A DNA stretch of 15,347 nt, taken from assembly GCA_018813405.1 (NCBI GenBank), contig JAHJBW010000010.1, positions 1 to 15,347 of the forward strand, read 5' to 3'. The notes beneath the pieces are model-generated. The model saw only the letters and a program-made list of their open reading frames with translations. It did not search any database and had not been told where the DNA came from. Positions 1 to 6,845 of the stretch are shown here, piece after piece; position 1 is the first letter of the stretch, and every line of letters begins with the position of its first letter. The DNA is from Candidatus Margulisiibacteriota bacterium (lineage in GTDB: Bacteria; Margulisbacteria; WOR-1; XYC2-FULL-46-14; JAHJBW01). A program made the position numbers and the translations under genes.

Positions 1-284
1 AAAGTCTGGAATACAAAGCCAAAAAAACGATTGCGCAGGCGGGCGTACTGGGATTCGTCCAGGCCTGAAATATCTTTGTCCAGCAGAAAATATTTTCCGC
101 TATCCGCCTTGTCAAGCAGGCCAAGTATGGCCAGAAGGGTCGATTTACCCGAACCGGACGGTCCCATAATGGCAACGAACTCTCCCGGTTCGATGTTTAG
201 GGAAATGCCCCGCAAAGCATGTACCGGCACTTTGCCGCCAATATAGTAGGTCTTAAGAATATTTTCTAGTTTGATCAATGACAT
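1..284 (-). CDS. ABC transporter ATP-binding protein (MacB/LolD type), N-terminal part
   Basis: ATPase subunit of a MacB/LolD-type ABC exporter; only the first 94 codons are inside the window and the rest lies beyond the left edge. The visible protein starts MSLIKLENILKTYYIG and has Walker A GPSGSGKST at residues 41-49 and the Q-loop glutamine in FVFQ near residue 93. The spacing and the sequence between these motifs (RGISLNIEPGEFVAIMG before, LLDKADSGKYFLLD after) are typical of the MacB/LolD/FtsE group. The ATG at 284-282 overlaps the stop of the upstream adaptor gene as TAATG, so translation is probably coupled. With that adaptor and the TolC-like protein it forms a tripartite efflux set. 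Whether the permease is a separate gene cannot be seen. Confidence 0.9.
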   Translation of the reverse strand, partial: MSLIKLENILKTYYIGGKVPVHALRGISLNIEPGEFVAIMGPSGSGKSTLLAILGLLDKADSGKYFLLDKDISGLDESQYARLRNRFFGFVFQT

Positions 285-1258
285 TAGTCGTCGCTTTTTT
301 TCTGTAACGGATTAGTAGGTCCCCTGCGGCGCGAGAATTTTGCGTTTAGGTCCTCGATCATCTTTACAGTAGGAATGACCAGTTCGTCGCCTTCCTTAAG
401 CCCCGATTCCACTTGGACATTAACGCTGTTCTCAAGCCCCGTCTTTATTTGAACGGACTCAACCTTACCTTTGCCGTTCTTCATAAAAACATAGCTTTTG
501 TCTCCCAGTTTTTTTACCGCACGCATTGGAACCACCAAAATACCGTCTTTTTCTTCCAGGATGAACTCAACCGTCGCGCTCATGCCGGACCGAAAAAAAG
601 CAGGCACCTTTTCCGGCAAAATGCCTACCTCATAGATATTGACGTTGTTGATCGTTTCCGATTCATAGGCTATTTCCTCGACTTTGCCGGCAATGGGTTG
701 GCCGGGAAAAGCATCGAGTTCAATGACAACCGGCTTGCCGATCTTGATACTTCCGATATCCGTTTCGTCAACCTGAGCCTTGACCGTTAGTTGGTCTGCC
801 ATCACAAGTATGGTATCGCCGGTAGCAACAGTCTGCCCTGGTTCTGCCGCCCGCTGTATTATGAAACCGTTAAGCGGCGCAACTATCGGTGCGGGTTTAT
901 AAACATCCGCCCAGCGCTTGTATTCCTCATCCCCCTTAGAGCGCGCGGCATCCAGGAGCGCGGCCCGGTCGGAAGAGCTCATCCAGGCAACCACCTGGCC
1001 CTTTTTTACCCTCTGACCTTCCCTCACCAAAACTTCTTCTATCCGGCCGGAAATGGGCGGCTTGATCTCAAGCCTGTTGCGGGGTTGAACGATACCGGTC
1101 GAAGGTATGGCTGCCTTTATGCTTCCCATTGTGACTTTGACCGTCTTGATTTCTTCCTGTTTCTCCCCTCCGCAAGAAATCAGCAAAAACATCATCACCA
1201 ATAAAATACAAATAGCTCCACAATTTTTAATTCTAAATTTGAAATTTTTAATTATCAT
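284..1258 (-). CDS. MacA-like periplasmic adaptor (HlyD/RND membrane-fusion family), lipoprotein
   Basis: Adaptor that links an inner-membrane ABC exporter to an outer-membrane channel. The N-terminus has a hydrophobic segment and a lipobox (LISC, Cys29), so it is probably a lipoprotein. The two lipoyl half-motifs are near residues 64-92 and 124-152, followed by a beta-barrel (VDETDIGSIKIGKPVVIELD) and a membrane-proximal domain ending GLKEGDELVI. The hairpin between the lipoyl halves is only about 30 residues (94-122), far shorter than in E. coli MacA, and the protein is short (324 aa). The start is well supported: GGAGGAG lies 7 nt upstream, and the ATG overlaps the stop of the TolC-like gene as ATGA. 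The next gene, the ATPase, overlaps its stop, so the three are co-translated. The substrate is unknown. Confidence 0.92.
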   Translation of the reverse strand: MIIKNFKFRIKNCGAICILLVMMFLLISCGGEKQEEIKTVKVTMGSIKAAIPSTGIVQPRNRLEIKPPISGRIEEVLVREGQRVKKGQVVAWMSSSDRAALLDAARSKGDEEYKRWADVYKPAPIVAPLNGFIIQRAAEPGQTVATGDTILVMADQLTVKAQVDETDIGSIKIGKPVVIELDAFPGQPIAGKVEEIAYESETINNVNIYEVGILPEKVPAFFRSGMSATVEFILEEKDGILVVPMRAVKKLGDKSYVFMKNGKGKVESVQIKTGLENSVNVQVESGLKEGDELVIPTVKMIEDLNAKFSRRRGPTNPLQKKSDD

Positions 1259-2469
1259 TCCACTGCTCCTCCATATGTTTTATGCCATAGCGCCTCGGCC
1301 AGCCAGGCTTGTTTTTTATTAGAAAGTTGGGTCTTCAACGCCTGGATATATATATTGTCTATGCGTGACCATTCATCATAATTGACCAGGCCGTTAATGT
1401 ACCTGGCCCTGCTTATTTCCGCCCGTTCCAGGCTGGCGGCCAGCGAGAATTCAGAGACCGCAAGAGATTCGCTGGCATCTACCAGCGCCTCATACGCGTC
1501 CTGTAAAGAATATCTGAGATCATCCCTGTTCTTGTTAAAATCCTGTTGTGCCTTTTCCATGTCAACCTTTGCCATAATGCGGTCGATTAAATTACTGCCG
1601 CCGGGAAAGAAGGGATATGACAGGCTAAGGCTCCACGAGTTGTTTTGCGCGGCAGGCGGCCAATCACTGCCGCTATTTCTATAGCTGGCGCTCAAAGATA
1701 GTGATGGCAAAAGCCCGGCAATAGATTTTTTATAGTTTATCTCAGCCATTTTATAGGCAAGTTCGGATATTTGATAATCGGGTGAACTGATAAGCAGTAC
1801 CTTATAGTCTGGCAAGGGAGGGACAGCAATGGATGAGAGAGCCTCTGCTTCTTTGACCTCCTGCTGGAGCAGTTGTGAAAGGTTCAGTCTGGCAAGGTCC
1901 AATTCCCTGCGCGCGGCAGACAGATCGTATTCCGCCTGCTTTTGTTCGGACTGCGTCGCCATTAAATTGCCTTTATCTTCTTTACCGCTTTCATACCGCA
2001 AGGTTATAAGAGCTGTGTTAGAAGTTCTTTCTTTTAGTATCTTTTCGAGCAAAGCGATCTTTTCCTGGATATAGAGCAATTCAATATAAGCCGAGCGCAG
2101 GGCATACATAACGTCCGCTCTGGTCGACAGCCAGGACGCTCTCTGTTGGTCAAGACTGGAGGCAGAATATTGCACGCCATAAAGGTTCTCAAAGCCCTGA
2201 AAAAGGCTTTCGCTTACGGAAAAGCCGTATGAATATGAGCCAACTCCAGCCGAATCCCCCTTGCTGGCGGAAAAGGAAAGCTGAGGCAGAAAATTGGTAT
2301 AAGAACGCTTTAGCGACCATTCCGAGGATTCCAGGTCCTTGGCCGCGCTCTTTAGCTGGAGATTGTTCTTTTCAGCCAGCGCCACCGCTTCCTTCCAGGT
2401 AATGGCAAATGCGGGCAGGCCCAGCGCCAGGACCATTAAGATGATGATTGATCGTTTCACTGATTTCAT
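1255..2469 (-). CDS. TolC-family outer-membrane efflux protein
   Basis: Outer-membrane channel component of a tripartite exporter, 404 aa. Residues 1-22 form a signal peptide ending PAFA before ITWKEAVALAEKNN, the classic first helix of outer-membrane efflux proteins. Two repeats of long amphipathic helices follow, including the segment LARLNLSQLLQQE and a second-half SLSLSYPFFPGG beta segment. The length is near the short end for TolC homologues. The gene starts 9 nt after the Spy-like gene's stop, with no strong Shine-Dalgarno, and its stop overlaps the adaptor's start (ATGA). This order (chaperone, channel, adaptor, ATPase) argues for one transcript driven by the ECF-type promoter at 2938-2966. 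Substrate not inferable. Confidence 0.93.
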   Translation of the reverse strand: MKSVKRSIIILMVLALGLPAFAITWKEAVALAEKNNLQLKSAAKDLESSEWSLKRSYTNFLPQLSFSASKGDSAGVGSYSYGFSVSESLFQGFENLYGVQYSASSLDQQRASWLSTRADVMYALRSAYIELLYIQEKIALLEKILKERTSNTALITLRYESGKEDKGNLMATQSEQKQAEYDLSAARRELDLARLNLSQLLQQEVKEAEALSSIAVPPLPDYKVLLISSPDYQISELAYKMAEINYKKSIAGLLPSLSLSASYRNSGSDWPPAAQNNSWSLSLSYPFFPGGSNLIDRIMAKVDMEKAQQDFNKNRDDLRYSLQDAYEALVDASESLAVSEFSLAASLERAEISRARYINGLVNYDEWSRIDNIYIQALKTQLSNKKQAWLAEALWHKTYGGAVE

Positions 2470-2478
2470 TATAACAAA

Positions 2479-2913
2479 CTAGCCTGGTTTGCGATGGACA
2501 AACCTTGCTCTTGGCCCCTTTGCACCCATTTCTTTTAATTTTTCCTTTTGCTCGGGGGCAAGTTCTTTGCGGAATTCCAAAAGGTGCTCAACGCGCTTAA
2601 AATGCATCTGTGTGTTGTTCTTGCTGATTTGCTCAAGATATCCGTAGATAACATCTTTATTGGGATCGTCTTTTTTGAGTTCTTCGGCTATCCTGTCGTG
2701 CAACTCTTTGTTTTGCTCATTGATAGGCTTTATCGCTTCTTCAACAACTTTTGCGCCCGCCTCAAAACTTTGTTTTTGTTCTGCGGAAAGGCCCAGTTCT
2801 TTGGCAAACCTGTCAGACACCTTCTCTCTCCACTTTGGGGCGGCAATCGCCGATGTGCCGCTCATTAAGATGATCACCGCCAGAAACAACACGAACAATT
2901 TTTTTACTTTCAT
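2479..2913 (-). CDS. Spy/CpxP-like periplasmic protein (LTXXQ family)
   Basis: Small helical periplasmic protein of 144 aa related to Spy/CpxP, which in enterobacteria act as ATP-independent chaperones or feedback sensors during envelope stress. Residues 1-24 are a signal peptide ending in SAIA before APKWREK. Two copies of the LTXXQ-type motif are visible, LSAEQ (42-46) and LAPEQ (118-122), separated by charged helices; the C-terminus is basic (RARFVHRKPG). I chose the ATG at 2913 because GGGAGG lies 7 nt upstream; the frame stays open 11 codons further upstream, but that extension would run into the promoter. The gene directly follows an ECF-type promoter, fitting a stress-induced role. Function is inferred from family and context. 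Confidence 0.85.
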   Translation of the reverse strand: MKVKKLFVLFLAVIILMSGTSAIAAPKWREKVSDRFAKELGLSAEQKQSFEAGAKVVEEAIKPINEQNKELHDRIAEELKKDDPNKDVIYGYLEQISKNNTQMHFKRVEHLLEFRKELAPEQKEKLKEMGAKGPRARFVHRKPG

Positions 2914-2937
2914 ATTAATTCCTCCCTGATTATAAGA

Positions 2938-2966
2938 ATAGACCACGCGTATAACTAAAAAGTTCC
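2938..2966 (-). promoter_or_regulatory. ECF-type promoter of the Spy-tolC-macA-macB operon
   Basis: On the minus strand, GGAACT (2966-2961) and GTCTAT (2943-2938) are separated by 17 nt. Both boxes and the spacing match the promoter before the sigma-factor gene (3718-3746), and GGAAC is the known -35 core of many ECF sigma factors. The -35 box lies in the last codons of the preceding small membrane protein gene, whose stop codon is in the spacer. The predicted start, near 2931, leaves a leader of about 18 nt carrying the Shine-Dalgarno of the Spy-like gene. Confidence 0.75.
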
Positions 2967-3242
2967 ATCGTCCATAAAAACATAGGATGCAACCAGATCG
3001 TTCTCGACAGTGTCTTTTTCAAAGACATATGACCTTACGGGATCACCACTAACAGGAATGAAAATAAAATAATACAGCAAGCCAGCAATAAATAGCACTG
3101 CCAGGCTTGCCACAATACCAGGGGCCGATGAAAAAACTTTGTCCTGCCGGGTTTTTGCCTCAATATTCTCGTACATCCGATCAAAATCCGGTTGACCCCC
3201 TGTCCCCCTTATTTTATTAAGGTATTCACCATATTTATCCAT
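2955..3242 (-). CDS. Small single-pass membrane protein, possible anti-sigma factor
   Basis: A 95-residue protein with no family I recognise. It has a polar N-terminal part (residues 1-43, starting MDKYGEYLNKIRG), one hydrophobic membrane segment (about 44-64, GIVASLAVLFIAGLLYYFIF) and an acidic C-terminal tail of about 30 residues. Its start overlaps the sigma-factor gene's end by 8 nt, and GGAG lies 4 nt before the ATG, so the two are co-translated. Genes in this position usually encode the sigma factor's membrane anti-sigma factor, and the topology (cytosolic N-terminus, one membrane span, periplasmic tail) fits. However, there is no HxxxCxxC zinc anti-sigma motif. The role is inferred from position only. 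Confidence 0.75.
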   Translation of the reverse strand: MDKYGEYLNKIRGTGGQPDFDRMYENIEAKTRQDKVFSSAPGIVASLAVLFIAGLLYYFIFIPVSGDPVRSYVFEKDTVENDLVASYVFMDDGTF

Positions 3243-3711
3243 TTTTCTCCAGCTCCTTTTTCACTATTTCCCTGGCCCGGTGAAGGTTTGACTTTACTGT
3301 CCCCACAGGCACATTGAGCATATCCGCGATATTGTCCAGGCTCTGATCTTCGATATCGGCAAGTATAAGGACCATCCTCTGTCGGGGGTTTAGCTTGCCC
3401 AGTGGTTTAAAGACATCTTCGTCCAATTCAATTTGTTTGTCGTCGGCCGAAAAGACATTGAATACGGACAAAGCCGACATTAACGCCTCGTTTCGCTTTT
3501 TTTTCTTTAAATATGATAAAGAGGTGTTAACGGTGATACGGTAGACCCAGGTTTTAACAGAAGCTTCTCCTCTAAAATGTTTTAGCGACCTGAATACCTT
3601 AAGGAACACTTCCTGGTATAGGTCTTCCCTGTCCTGTTTTAAAGGAACATATCTGGAAACAAGTCCCCAGACCATTGATTTTTGTTCATCATATATTTGG
3701 GAAAAGCTCAT
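3235..3711 (-). CDS. ECF-family RNA polymerase sigma factor
   Basis: Sigma-70 family group 4 (ECF/RpoE-like) factor of about 158 aa. Region 2 is visible as YDEQKSMVWGLVSRY through DREDLYQEVFLKVFRSLKHFRGEASVKTWVYRITVN, with the typical DLxQExFLKVFR and F-x-G-x-A-x-x-KTWVYRI motifs. Region 4 is LNPRQRMVLILADIEDQSLDNIADMLNVPVGTVKSNLHRARE, the helix-turn-helix that reads the -35 box. There is no extra C-terminal domain. I use the second Met (ATG 3711-3709), because an ECF-type promoter at 3718-3746 ends one base before the first Met (3717) and places the predicted RNA start near 3711; this would be a leaderless mRNA. It lies 37 nt after xseB and overlaps the small membrane protein gene. It probably controls itself and the efflux operon. 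Confidence 0.93.
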   Translation of the reverse strand: MSFSQIYDEQKSMVWGLVSRYVPLKQDREDLYQEVFLKVFRSLKHFRGEASVKTWVYRITVNTSLSYLKKKKRNEALMSALSVFNVFSADDKQIELDEDVFKPLGKLNPRQRMVLILADIEDQSLDNIADMLNVPVGTVKSNLHRAREIVKKELEKNG

Positions 3712-3717
3712 ATCCAT

Positions 3718-3746
3718 ATAGACTCACGAGTGGGCAAAAAGGTTCC
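3718..3746 (-). promoter_or_regulatory. ECF-type autoregulatory promoter of the sigma-factor gene
   Basis: On the minus strand, GGAACC (3746-3741), 17 nt, then GTCTAT (3723-3718). It begins just after the xseB stop codon (3749-3751). The same architecture recurs at 2938-2966, including a T-run right after GGAAC. This supports recognition by the sigma factor encoded just downstream, and hence positive autoregulation. The predicted RNA start coincides with the second ATG of the sigma gene. Confidence 0.75.
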
Positions 3747-3748
3747 GG

Positions 3749-3949
3749 CTATTCAGCTTTTTCTATCTCTTTCAGGATATCTTTTATTTTGACCTCTTGC
3801 TTTTGGATGGTTTCTTTGCAGATCTTTATGTATTCGAGCGCTTTTTTGAGTTTAATATCCAGATCATCGATCTCAATATTGCCTTCTTTCAGGTCATCAT
3901 ATATTTGCTGAAGTTTTTCAAAAGCTGACTTATAATTTGTTTTAGCCAT
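3749..3949 (-). CDS. xseB: Exodeoxyribonuclease VII small subunit
   Basis: Small subunit of exonuclease VII, which processively degrades single-stranded DNA to oligonucleotides together with XseA. The 66-residue protein has the family core SAFEKLQQIYDDLKEGNIEIDDLDIKLKKALEYIKICK, which folds as a helical pair, followed by a lysine-rich coiled tail. The size is normal. AAAGGAG is placed 7 nt before the ATG (3949-3947), and the start overlaps the xseA stop by 8 nt, the classic xseAB arrangement. The sigma-factor gene follows from its own promoter. Confidence 0.95.
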   Translation of the reverse strand: MAKTNYKSAFEKLQQIYDDLKEGNIEIDDLDIKLKKALEYIKICKETIQKQEVKIKDILKEIEKAE

Positions 3950-5177
3950 GTGTTTTCTCCTTTATTGATATTGTACTATATATCGCTCCATCAGTGACCT
4001 GCGTCAATAATTCATCACCAACAGCTACCTGCTCCATTTGTTTGACGGCTTTGCCATTTTTATCCCTGGTGACCGAGTAACCCAATTTTAATGTGTTTAT
4101 TGGGTCAAATATATTTATTTTTTCGCTTAAATGCTTTAATTCTTCTTCTTTAGAAAAGAGGAAATTTCTGGCAAAAGAAGAAAGATCACGGTACAAGAAG
4201 GACATCTCATCCTTTTTGCTCTTTAAGAAAAATCCTGCCTGGACATCGATATCCTCTACCAGGTCAAAAAGACCCTGCTGAGCCCTTTCAAAACTATCTT
4301 TTGAAAGTTCATGGATATCTTTGATAACGCTGTTGAGCTTTTGAACAAACTGCCCTGCCATGTTCACCAGGAAGGCCCCCGCGGCCGTTGGGGTTTTAAA
4401 GTTGCTGTGCGCCACCATGTCCGCCACGGTAAGGTTGATCTCGTGGCCTATGCCGGTAAGTACCGGGTTCGGGCAGTTGGCAATAGCCTTGCCTATCTTG
4501 AGATTGTCAAACCATTTAAGATCGGTCACCGCTCCTCCGCCGCGAACGATCACCACGGCATCATATTTCCCTTTGGTTGCTTTGATGGCCTCAACAATTT
4601 CGGTCTCCACGGCCGGCCCCTGGACCACAGCGTGATAAAAGTCTATCTCAAAAGGGTATTTGGAATTTTTGATCTCGCTCAAAAAGTCATTATATCCCGC
4701 ACAGCCGCGGGAAGTTATTAGTGCCACTTTAAGAGGGCAAAGCGGCAGTTTTACCATTTTGTTCTTTTCATGCAGGCCGGCTTCTTTCAACTGGCTAAAT
4801 ATCTTACCTCGCAGGAAATGGAGCTCACCCAGGGTAAAAGAAGGCTCGATATCCTTGACCACCACCTGGAACCTGCCTGCCTGCACCCACATATCAAGCA
4901 TACATTTCAACTGCACGAGCGTTCCGTTCTGCAGCTGCAGTTTCGAGTTTATGGCTTTAAGCTCATTCCCCCAGCAGACCGCCGGTACCTGGGCGATAAT
5001 GTTGTTCGAGCCCTGGTCCTTTTCTCCCAGGATAAATCTGGCATACCGGCCTCCATCCTGGACCTTGTAGTCCAGCACTTCCCCTTTTATCCACAAACCC
5101 TGGAAAGAGAGCTGGCGGAGCGCGTTTTTAACCTCGTTGTTCAATTGGCTTACGGAGTAGACCGGTTGGTGAGTCAT
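3942..5177 (-). CDS. xseA: Exodeoxyribonuclease VII large subunit
   Basis: Catalytic large subunit of exonuclease VII, 411 aa from the chosen start. An N-terminal OB-fold (YSVSQLNNEVKNALRQ through GLWIKGEV and WGNELKAI) binds single-stranded DNA. The nuclease domain has TSRGCAGYNDFL, IVRGGGAVTDL (RGGG 212-215) and TGIGHEINLTVADM (244-248), followed by KTPTAAG. A coiled region and the C-terminal LKLGYSVTRDKNGKAV complete the family pattern. Where E. coli has HETD, this protein has HEIN, so the aspartate reported as important there is Asn248 here. I chose ATG 5177 over GTG 5201: it gives the normal start just before YSVSQLN, and GGAG lies 12 nt upstream. It is divergent from the antiporter. Confidence 0.95.
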   Translation of the reverse strand: MTHQPVYSVSQLNNEVKNALRQLSFQGLWIKGEVLDYKVQDGGRYARFILGEKDQGSNNIIAQVPAVCWGNELKAINSKLQLQNGTLVQLKCMLDMWVQAGRFQVVVKDIEPSFTLGELHFLRGKIFSQLKEAGLHEKNKMVKLPLCPLKVALITSRGCAGYNDFLSEIKNSKYPFEIDFYHAVVQGPAVETEIVEAIKATKGKYDAVVIVRGGGAVTDLKWFDNLKIGKAIANCPNPVLTGIGHEINLTVADMVAHSNFKTPTAAGAFLVNMAGQFVQKLNSVIKDIHELSKDSFERAQQGLFDLVEDIDVQAGFFLKSKKDEMSFLYRDLSSFARNFLFSKEEELKHLSEKINIFDPINTLKLGYSVTRDKNGKAVKQMEQVAVGDELLTQVTDGAIYSTISIKEKTHG

Positions 5178-5195
5178 AAGTAAATTATGCTCCAG

Positions 5196-5223
5196 TTGCA
5201 CAAAGAATTCAAACGAGTATAAT
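5196..5223 (+). promoter_or_regulatory. Promoter of the antiporter-desulfoferrodoxin operon (leaderless)
   Basis: A perfect -10 box TATAAT (5218-5223) stands 10 nt before the antiporter ATG (5234), with a weak -35 TTGCAC (5196-5201) 16 bp upstream. The predicted RNA start at about 5230 leaves 0-4 nt of leader. No Shine-Dalgarno is present, so the mRNA is probably leaderless. Confidence 0.6.
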
Positions 5224-5230
5224 CGTATTC

Positions 5231-5258
5231 AGTATGGAACTTTTGATACATCTGTCAA
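5231..5258 (-). promoter_or_regulatory. Probable xseA promoter overlapping the antiporter start
   Basis: On the minus strand, a perfect TTGACA (5258-5253) is followed by 16 nt and CATACT (5236-5231, 4 of 6 matches to TATAAT). It lies over the first codons of the divergent antiporter gene. A second minus-strand -10-like box, TATACT (5222-5217), overlaps the antiporter's TATAAT. Confidence 0.5.
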
Positions 5259-6421
5259 CGATCATATTAATAGCCTATCTTCTTGGAATAGCCTTTGAAA
5301 AGATCAAGCTAACCAGGATACTGGCCTATATTTTGGTAGGGATTATCGCCGGGCCGTACCTGGGCAACTGGATAACAGTCATTATGATCCAGAGCTTGAC
5401 CCCTTTGATCGGGTTTGCCATCATATTTATCGCTTTGCTGATAGGCATGAAATTAAAGGTTGATGAACTAAAAAAGCTGGAAAAGGAGGTTTTTCTCATC
5501 ACCTTTATCCAGGCCTTTGCCACTTTCCTTTCGGTGGCCATATTTATATACATAACATTACTGCTGTTCAACATGGACAATGCTTTGTCAATTGGCCTTA
5601 TGCTGGGAACGGTCGCCATGGCCACCGCTCCGGCCACGGTAATGGCAGTGGTCGAAGAGTTCAGGGCGCGAGGTCCGCTTACCACCCTGCTGTTAGCCAT
5701 AGTGGCAATTGACGATGCCATTGCCATAGTTTTGTTCAGCGTTATTCTGGTGATCGTCTCTGCCTTGAGCGGAGAGGGAGCCAGTGTCGGATCCTTGATA
5801 TCACTACCCCTGAACGAACTGATGCTCCCCGCGGTTGTGGGCTCTTTCGCGGCATTGTTCTTCTTTTTGATAGGGAAAATGATAAAAGACCAGACCGTAC
5901 TGGCAATTTTTTTGATCCTGACCATGCTTATGTTATTTTATTTTTCCGAATCTTTCAATATGACCGCCTTGATCCCTGCCATGATACTGGGTTTCGTGGC
6001 CAGCAATTTCAATGGACTAAAAGAAGAGACTGCTGAAAAGATAACTAAAGCTGAAGATTTTCTGTTCATCATATTCTTTGTAACAGCCGGAGCGCATCTT
6101 GACCTGTCTGTCGTGTCCACGGTAGGATTTTTCGCCCTTGTTTACGTATTGTCCAGATGGGCAGGCAAGGTGCTGGGCGGGTCCTTCGGGGCGTATATGG
6201 CAGGGTCAGAAGAAAAGATCAGAAGATGGCTTGGTTGGGGACTTTTGCCCCAGGCGGGGGTTGCTATCGTTTTGACGCATCTTATCTCACGCTACGTTCC
6301 TCAAATATCGGGAATTATCATTTCCATAGTTCTGGCTTCGATAGTGCTTGATGAGATAATCGGCCCCCTCGGTGTGGAGCTGGCCATTTTCCGCACCGGC
6401 GAGGCCAGGGAAAGGAGGTGA
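5234..6421 (+). CDS. Na+/H+ antiporter (CPA2 family, NapA/Kef-like membrane domain)
   Basis: Inner-membrane cation/proton antiporter of 395 aa with about a dozen hydrophobic segments and no C-terminal RCK/TrkA domain. Family hallmarks are TAPATVMAVVEE (131-142, the unwound helix with TxP), the ion-binding aspartate pair Asp160-Asp161 in AIDDAIAIVLF, Lys312 in RWAGKVLGG, and GLLPQAGVAIVL (337-348). The DD pair is typical of electrogenic Na+/H+ exchangers such as NapA. The start has no Shine-Dalgarno, but a perfect TATAAT lies 10 nt upstream, suggesting a leaderless mRNA. The desulfoferrodoxin ribosome-binding site overlaps its last codons, so the two are co-transcribed. The ion (Na+ or K+) is not certain from sequence. 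Confidence 0.92.
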   Translation: MELLIHLSTIILIAYLLGIAFEKIKLTRILAYILVGIIAGPYLGNWITVIMIQSLTPLIGFAIIFIALLIGMKLKVDELKKLEKEVFLITFIQAFATFLSVAIFIYITLLLFNMDNALSIGLMLGTVAMATAPATVMAVVEEFRARGPLTTLLLAIVAIDDAIAIVLFSVILVIVSALSGEGASVGSLISLPLNELMLPAVVGSFAALFFFLIGKMIKDQTVLAIFLILTMLMLFYFSESFNMTALIPAMILGFVASNFNGLKEETAEKITKAEDFLFIIFFVTAGAHLDLSVVSTVGFFALVYVLSRWAGKVLGGSFGAYMAGSEEKIRRWLGWGLLPQAGVAIVLTHLISRYVPQISGIIISIVLASIVLDEIIGPLGVELAIFRTGEARERR

Positions 6422-6425
6422 GAAT

Positions 6426-6800
6426 ATGACAAAACTGCTAGAGATATACAAGTGCCAGGTTTGCGGGAATATAGTTGAGATGGTCCACGAAGGAGTTGGA
6501 GAGCTGGTTTGCTGCAACAAGCCCATGGTCCTGCAGAAAGAGAACACGGTTGATGCCGCTAAAGAAAAGCATGTGCCGGTGATAGAAAAGACCGAATGCG
6601 GAGTAAGGGTCAAGATCGGGGCCGTACCACATCCTATGGAGCAAAAGCATTACATAGAATGGATTGAGGTTATCGCCGACGGCAATGCCTTGAGGAAGTT
6701 CCTAAAACCAGGGGACGCGCCAGAAGCGGAATTTTGTGTGAAGGGAAACAAGATAGAGGCTAGAGAATATTGTAATCTGCACGGTTTGTGGAAGGCGTAA
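6426..6800 (+). CDS. dfx: Desulfoferrodoxin (class I, two-iron superoxide reductase)
   Basis: Superoxide reductase: reduces superoxide to hydrogen peroxide without making oxygen, the usual defence of anaerobes. The 124-residue protein has an N-terminal desulforedoxin domain binding Fe(Cys)4 through Cys10, Cys13, Cys29 and Cys30 (YKCQVCGN and LVCCNKP). The catalytic Fe(His)4Cys site uses His49 (EKHVPVIE), His69 (PHPME), His75 (KHYIEW), His119 and Cys116 (EYCNLHGLW). The conserved Glu47-Lys48 pair is present. All ligands are intact and the length is standard. The ATG at 6426 follows AAAGGAGGTG (6411-6420), a very strong Shine-Dalgarno embedded in the end of the antiporter gene. Rubredoxin, its usual electron donor, is not in the window. 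Confidence 0.97.
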   Translation: MTKLLEIYKCQVCGNIVEMVHEGVGELVCCNKPMVLQKENTVDAAKEKHVPVIEKTECGVRVKIGAVPHPMEQKHYIEWIEVIADGNALRKFLKPGDAPEAEFCVKGNKIEAREYCNLHGLWKA

Positions 6801-6806
6801 ACATAA

Positions 6807-6838
6807 TGTAGGTGCCGCGAGATCTCGCGGCACCTACA
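6807..6838. repeat. Perfect 32-bp palindrome between convergent genes
   Basis: The 16-base half TGTAGGTGCCGCGAGA is followed exactly by its reverse complement, with no spacer; the centre is GATC. It lies between the stop codons of desulfoferrodoxin (6800) and the convergent small gene (6846). RNA from either strand could form a hairpin of about 14 bp with a GAUC loop, so a bidirectional terminator is possible, but neither side has a T-run. It could also be a mobile or dispersed palindromic repeat. Confidence 0.8.
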
Positions 6839-6845
6839 AACAAAA

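Noticed and set aside
31..246. Plus-strand open frame at the left edge
   Set aside because: The minus strand encodes a clear ABC ATPase with Walker A here; the plus frame is its antisense shadow.
6807..6838. Calling the palindrome an intrinsic terminator
   Set aside because: No T-run follows it in either direction, so it is listed as a repeat with a terminator only as one possibility.
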